The notes below the pieces were generated by a model. That model saw only the letters and a program-made list of their open reading frames with translations. It was not told the DNA's origin and made no database searches. A DNA stretch of 64,000 bases, taken from the NCBI RefSeq assembly GCF_007992435.1, contig NZ_BKAG01000002.1:124001-188000 (forward strand). Reading direction: 5' to 3'. Source of the stretch: Prosthecobacter gellanilyticus. Its GTDB lineage: Bacteria; Verrucomicrobiota; Verrucomicrobiia; Verrucomicrobiales; Verrucomicrobiaceae. The first letter of the stretch is position 1. Each line of letters opens with the position of its first letter. This document shows, in pieces, positions 61,394 to 64,000 of this stretch. The position numbers were made by a program, and so were the translations under genes.

Positions 61394-62809
61394 TCAGAAC
61401 TCGCCGCCGAGTGCGAGGTGCAGGTCAGTCCGATTGCGCAGACGCTGGGCTTGCACGGCGATGAGCGCACTTCGCGCATCAAAGGCACGCTGGCGTGTGT
61501 CCAGAAGCGTCAGTACCTCCGTCAGACCTTTCTCATACTGACCGAGAGCCAGCGACTCAGCTCGTTCGGCCTCAGCCGCGGAGCGGCTCAGCGCATCGGC
61601 TTGTGCTCGCAGGAAGGCATCGGCAGCGAGGGCTGTCTCGACCTCGCGGAAAGCGGTGAGCGCACTGCTGGTGTAGGTTTGAAGCTGCTCCTCATAGCGT
61701 GCACGGGTTTGTTGCACCGTGGCGATGATGCGTCCGCCCTGGAAGAAGCTCTGGGTCACGTTGCTGGCAATGCTCCAGAAGGCGGCTTCGGGGACCAGCA
61801 GGTCATCCGTCTGCTGCGAGGTTCGCCCATAATCACCCGTCAGCCGGATGCTCGGAAGGAAAGCCTTCTTCGCCGAACTCTCCAGTCGCAGGGCCGACTC
61901 CAGACGGCGCTCAGCGGCACGCAGGTCAGGGCGGCGCAGCAAGAGTTCGGAGGGCAGGCCTGCGGGGATACCGCGCTTCAGCACCGGCAGGGAGGTAAGG
62001 CCGCGCTCGGTGCCTGCCGGATAGCCTCCCATTAACACTTCCAGCGTACGGCGGGACTGGTCTGCGGCAGCCTTGCGCTGCTGCACCGTGGCTTCAGCAC
62101 GGGCCAGATCAGCACGGCCGAGTGAGACATCCAGTGCCGCGCGATCTGGTTCAAGCCCGCGCTCCATCTGCTTTTCCAAAATGCCGAGCTGCACGCGGCG
62201 TGTCCGCACATTTTGTTCGGCCAGAGACTGCAAGGATTGCGCCTCGGCGAGTGTGATGGCGGTCTGGACGGCGGTTGCCGCCAGGGAAAGTCGCGAAGCA
62301 TGAAAATCCTCCTCGGCGGCAAAACGTCGTGCCCGGGCGGCACTGCGCTCATCGGCCACTCGGCCCCAGAGATCGACCTCCCAGCTCACGTTCAGTGGCA
62401 GGCGGAAGCGGTTGTTGATGGTCCCCAGCCCGGAGAAGCGCTGGTCTCCTGGCGACTGGCTGCGGGAGGCGCTGAATGCGCCTGAGATACTGGGCCAGAG
62501 GGCCGCGCCAGCCTGCACAGTCTCAGCCCGCGCCTGCGTCACGCGGGCACCCGCCGCTTTCAGATCCGGATTGGCTGCGATGGTGCGATCCACCAGCTGG
62601 CGCAGCGTCACACTATTAAAATCATCCAGCCAGCCAGTGGCCGCCGTGGGCTCGATCTTTGGCAGCGCGGTCCATTTTTCCGGCGCGCGAGAGTGCACGG
62701 CAGCCACGTCCTCCTTCAGCCGACGGGAACCAAGAGGCGGCAGAAATCCACAGCCCGCGATGAGCGGACAGACGATCAACAAGAGGGGAGCGCGAGACTG
62801 GAAAAACAC
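61394..62809 (-). CDS. Outer-membrane efflux lipoprotein (NodT/TolC family)
   Basis: 471 residues. Signal peptide and lipobox LIAGC (Cys 20). Two repeats of the TolC-type beta-barrel plus coiled coil: TAATGWLDDFNSVTLRQLVDRTIAANPDLKAAGARV and LPSELLLRRPDLRAAERRLESALRLE, with SFFQGGRIIATVQQTRARYEEQL in the second half. It forms the outer-membrane channel of a tripartite RND or ABC exporter. No periplasmic adaptor or inner-membrane pump gene is adjacent in the window. Confidence 0.92.
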   Translation of the reverse strand: MFFQSRAPLLLIVCPLIAGCGFLPPLGSRRLKEDVAAVHSRAPEKWTALPKIEPTAATGWLDDFNSVTLRQLVDRTIAANPDLKAAGARVTQARAETVQAGAALWPSISGAFSASRSQSPGDQRFSGLGTINNRFRLPLNVSWEVDLWGRVADERSAARARRFAAEEDFHASRLSLAATAVQTAITLAEAQSLQSLAEQNVRTRRVQLGILEKQMERGLEPDRAALDVSLGRADLARAEATVQQRKAAADQSRRTLEVLMGGYPAGTERGLTSLPVLKRGIPAGLPSELLLRRPDLRAAERRLESALRLESSAKKAFLPSIRLTGDYGRTSQQTDDLLVPEAAFWSIASNVTQSFFQGGRIIATVQQTRARYEEQLQTYTSSALTAFREVETALAADAFLRAQADALSRSAAEAERAESLALGQYEKGLTEVLTLLDTRQRAFDARSALIAVQAQRLRNRTDLHLALGGEF

Positions 62810-62859
62810 GGCCCGCAGGCTGCATGGGATGCCCCGGAATCACAAGGCTAATTCCTGCC

Positions 62860-63927
62860 TCAGGCCAGTTGATCCCGGGCCATCTGCGTGCCCTGGACAC
62901 GCGCGGTGATCTTGGCAAAGGCGGTGTCCCGGGCCGTCACGATGTCATCGCCAAAGGGCGAGAAACCGCAGTCATCACAGGTGCCGAGCTGGCTGACTGG
63001 TAGATATCGGGCGGCCATCAGGACACGGTCCCGCACGACCGCACTGCTCTCGACCCGCTCGTCATTCACATCGATCACACCCACAAAGATCCGCTGGTGA
63101 TCCTGCAGATGATCCGCGACGACCCGTAAGGCGGCCTCAGGTTCGCGCTCGCTAGCCATTTGAAGGTAGAAGTTCCCTGCGTTCATGGTCATCAGCAGAG
63201 GGATGAGCTCGGAATAAGGAACATCAGCGCTGTGCGTCGAATCATGGTCCGCACCTGGACAAACATGCACACCGATCTTCTGCCGCTCGTCCGCGCTGAA
63301 GCGCCCAAGCACCTCATTGTTGAGGTCGATGAACTGCTTTAGCAATCCCTTCGATGGATCGAGCTTGATGGCCAGACGAGCTTCCGTGAAGTCGTTCTGC
63401 ACCTTCGCCGCGCCTTGATCGAAGCAGCTTCGGATATCCGCGACGGCACCCTCGATCAGATCATTGATGAACTGATCGCGCGAATAGCCATCGATCTCCT
63501 GCGCTGGATAGAGCAGGGACAAGGCAGAGGCTGAGATCACGGCCTGCTTCAGGGCTTGGCCTGTGTGCTTGCGAGCACGTGGGAGGTAGCTGCCCGCATA
63601 GATGCCATAGCGAAACGGACCCGAAGTGAGACAGGGCAGCTGCCGCGTATGGCCGTCCGCGAAGGGAATGACCACACCATGGCCCGCGAGATTCGTGAGA
63701 CCACTCAGCGGATAGGTGACAAAGCTTGGCTTGGCCTGCTCACCGTCCGTCAGGAGTGTGTCACCTGCTTCTTCCTGACGTGAGATCGTATCAGCCACAG
63801 CTGCATCGAAATGACGCTCCATGTTTTCAGCGGAAATCTGGCCTGCGGCAAAAGCCTGCATGGCTTGCTGAAGGGCTCGCGAACGAGGCAGACTACCAAT
63901 CGACTCAGTGGGGATAAGCGTGGACAT
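62860..63927 (-). CDS. Methionine synthase II (MetE C-terminal)-like protein
   Basis: 355 residues, cytosolic TIM barrel. The N-terminus STLIPTESIGSLPRSRALQQAM and DTLLTDGEQAKPSFVTYPL are typical of single-domain MetE-like (COG0620) proteins. Zinc-ligand candidates are His and Cys in KIGVHVCPGADHD and Cys in TCDDCGFSPFGDD. The length, half that of full MetE, indicates a stand-alone methyltransferase that may use an unusual methyl donor or acceptor. It lacks the N-terminal folate barrel. ATG 63927 is the natural start. The partner gene, if any, lies outside the window. Confidence 0.88.
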   Translation of the reverse strand: MSTLIPTESIGSLPRSRALQQAMQAFAAGQISAENMERHFDAAVADTISRQEEAGDTLLTDGEQAKPSFVTYPLSGLTNLAGHGVVIPFADGHTRQLPCLTSGPFRYGIYAGSYLPRARKHTGQALKQAVISASALSLLYPAQEIDGYSRDQFINDLIEGAVADIRSCFDQGAAKVQNDFTEARLAIKLDPSKGLLKQFIDLNNEVLGRFSADERQKIGVHVCPGADHDSTHSADVPYSELIPLLMTMNAGNFYLQMASEREPEAALRVVADHLQDHQRIFVGVIDVNDERVESSAVVRDRVLMAARYLPVSQLGTCDDCGFSPFGDDIVTARDTAFAKITARVQGTQMARDQLA

Positions 63928-64000
63928 GCGCCGCAGAGACTAACCATCCGACCACCGTTGACCAGCGAGAAGTCCATTTTGAAAGCAAACGAAAGGGACA

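Overview
The window reads as chromosomal DNA of a Verrucomicrobiota bacterium, most likely of the Verrucomicrobiales (Prosthecobacter or a relative). This is inferred from gene content, not from a marker gene: high GC, Tat-exported Gfo/Idh/MocA proteins, a secreted DUF1080 protein, an exported sulfatase, a DUF1343 (NamZ-type) hydrolase, PQQ-propeller proteins, PPC-type secreted proteins, a giant FG-GAP/NHL surface protein, and many short dispersed hairpin repeats. Most start codons lack a Shine-Dalgarno and follow pyrimidine-rich leaders. I see no rRNA, CRISPR array, insertion sequence or prophage.

Layout. 1-2.5 kb: end of a response-regulator gene, then a leftward pair for extracellular carbohydrate metabolism (Gfo/Idh/MocA plus DUF1080). 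2.6-8.1 kb: a rightward run with a membrane-anchored patatin-like phospholipase and its membrane partner, an O-methyltransferase, and an RlmM-like RNA methyltransferase. 8.1-12.9 kb: housekeeping genes alaS, mutY and a KhpB/Jag-like RNA-binding protein, separated by hairpin repeats. 12.9-19.4 kb: a 2157-residue exported adhesin-like protein. 19.6-28.6 kb: tRNA-Arg(CCG), glutamate dehydrogenase, an unknown protein, mnmE, an AraC regulator divergent from a PEP_hydrolase-family TIM-barrel protein, a NamZ-like lipoprotein, a DUF58 protein, an N-end-rule aminoacyl transferase, and tRNA-Ser(CGA). 28.7-32.4 kb: a tandem duplication of a secreted PPC-type gene, copied together with its terminator and upstream repeats. 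32.4-38.3 kb: a conserved unknown gene, hemW, acs and a second Tat-exported Gfo/Idh/MocA protein. 38.3-41.3 kb: a hairpin island, a small membrane protein, orphan potBC-like permeases, and a leader or small-RNA locus next to an AT-rich stretch with two DnaA-box sequences. 41.3-45.3 kb: two exported PQQ-propeller proteins. 45.3-50.3 kb, leftward: cardiolipin synthase, an orphan DhaK, a kinase-like protein, and the flotillin/NfeD pair. 50.4-59.5 kb, rightward: an ABM-like protein, a Tyr/Gly-rich lipoprotein, a sulfatase overlapping the NAD(P)HX repair gene, a secreted discoidin-like protein overlapping a three-domain UPF0489/amidase-like/CapA protein, and a hotdog thioesterase. 59.5-63.9 kb, leftward: an OafA-type acyltransferase, an outer-membrane efflux lipoprotein, and a MetE-like protein.

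The most unusual items are two inverted arrays of 10-bp repeats (about 46.8 and 24.1 kb), a hairpin family with paired compensatory changes (8.1 kb), the terminator-ended leader or small RNA (40.8 kb), and the three-domain CapA fusion with its discoidin-domain partner (55-59 kb).
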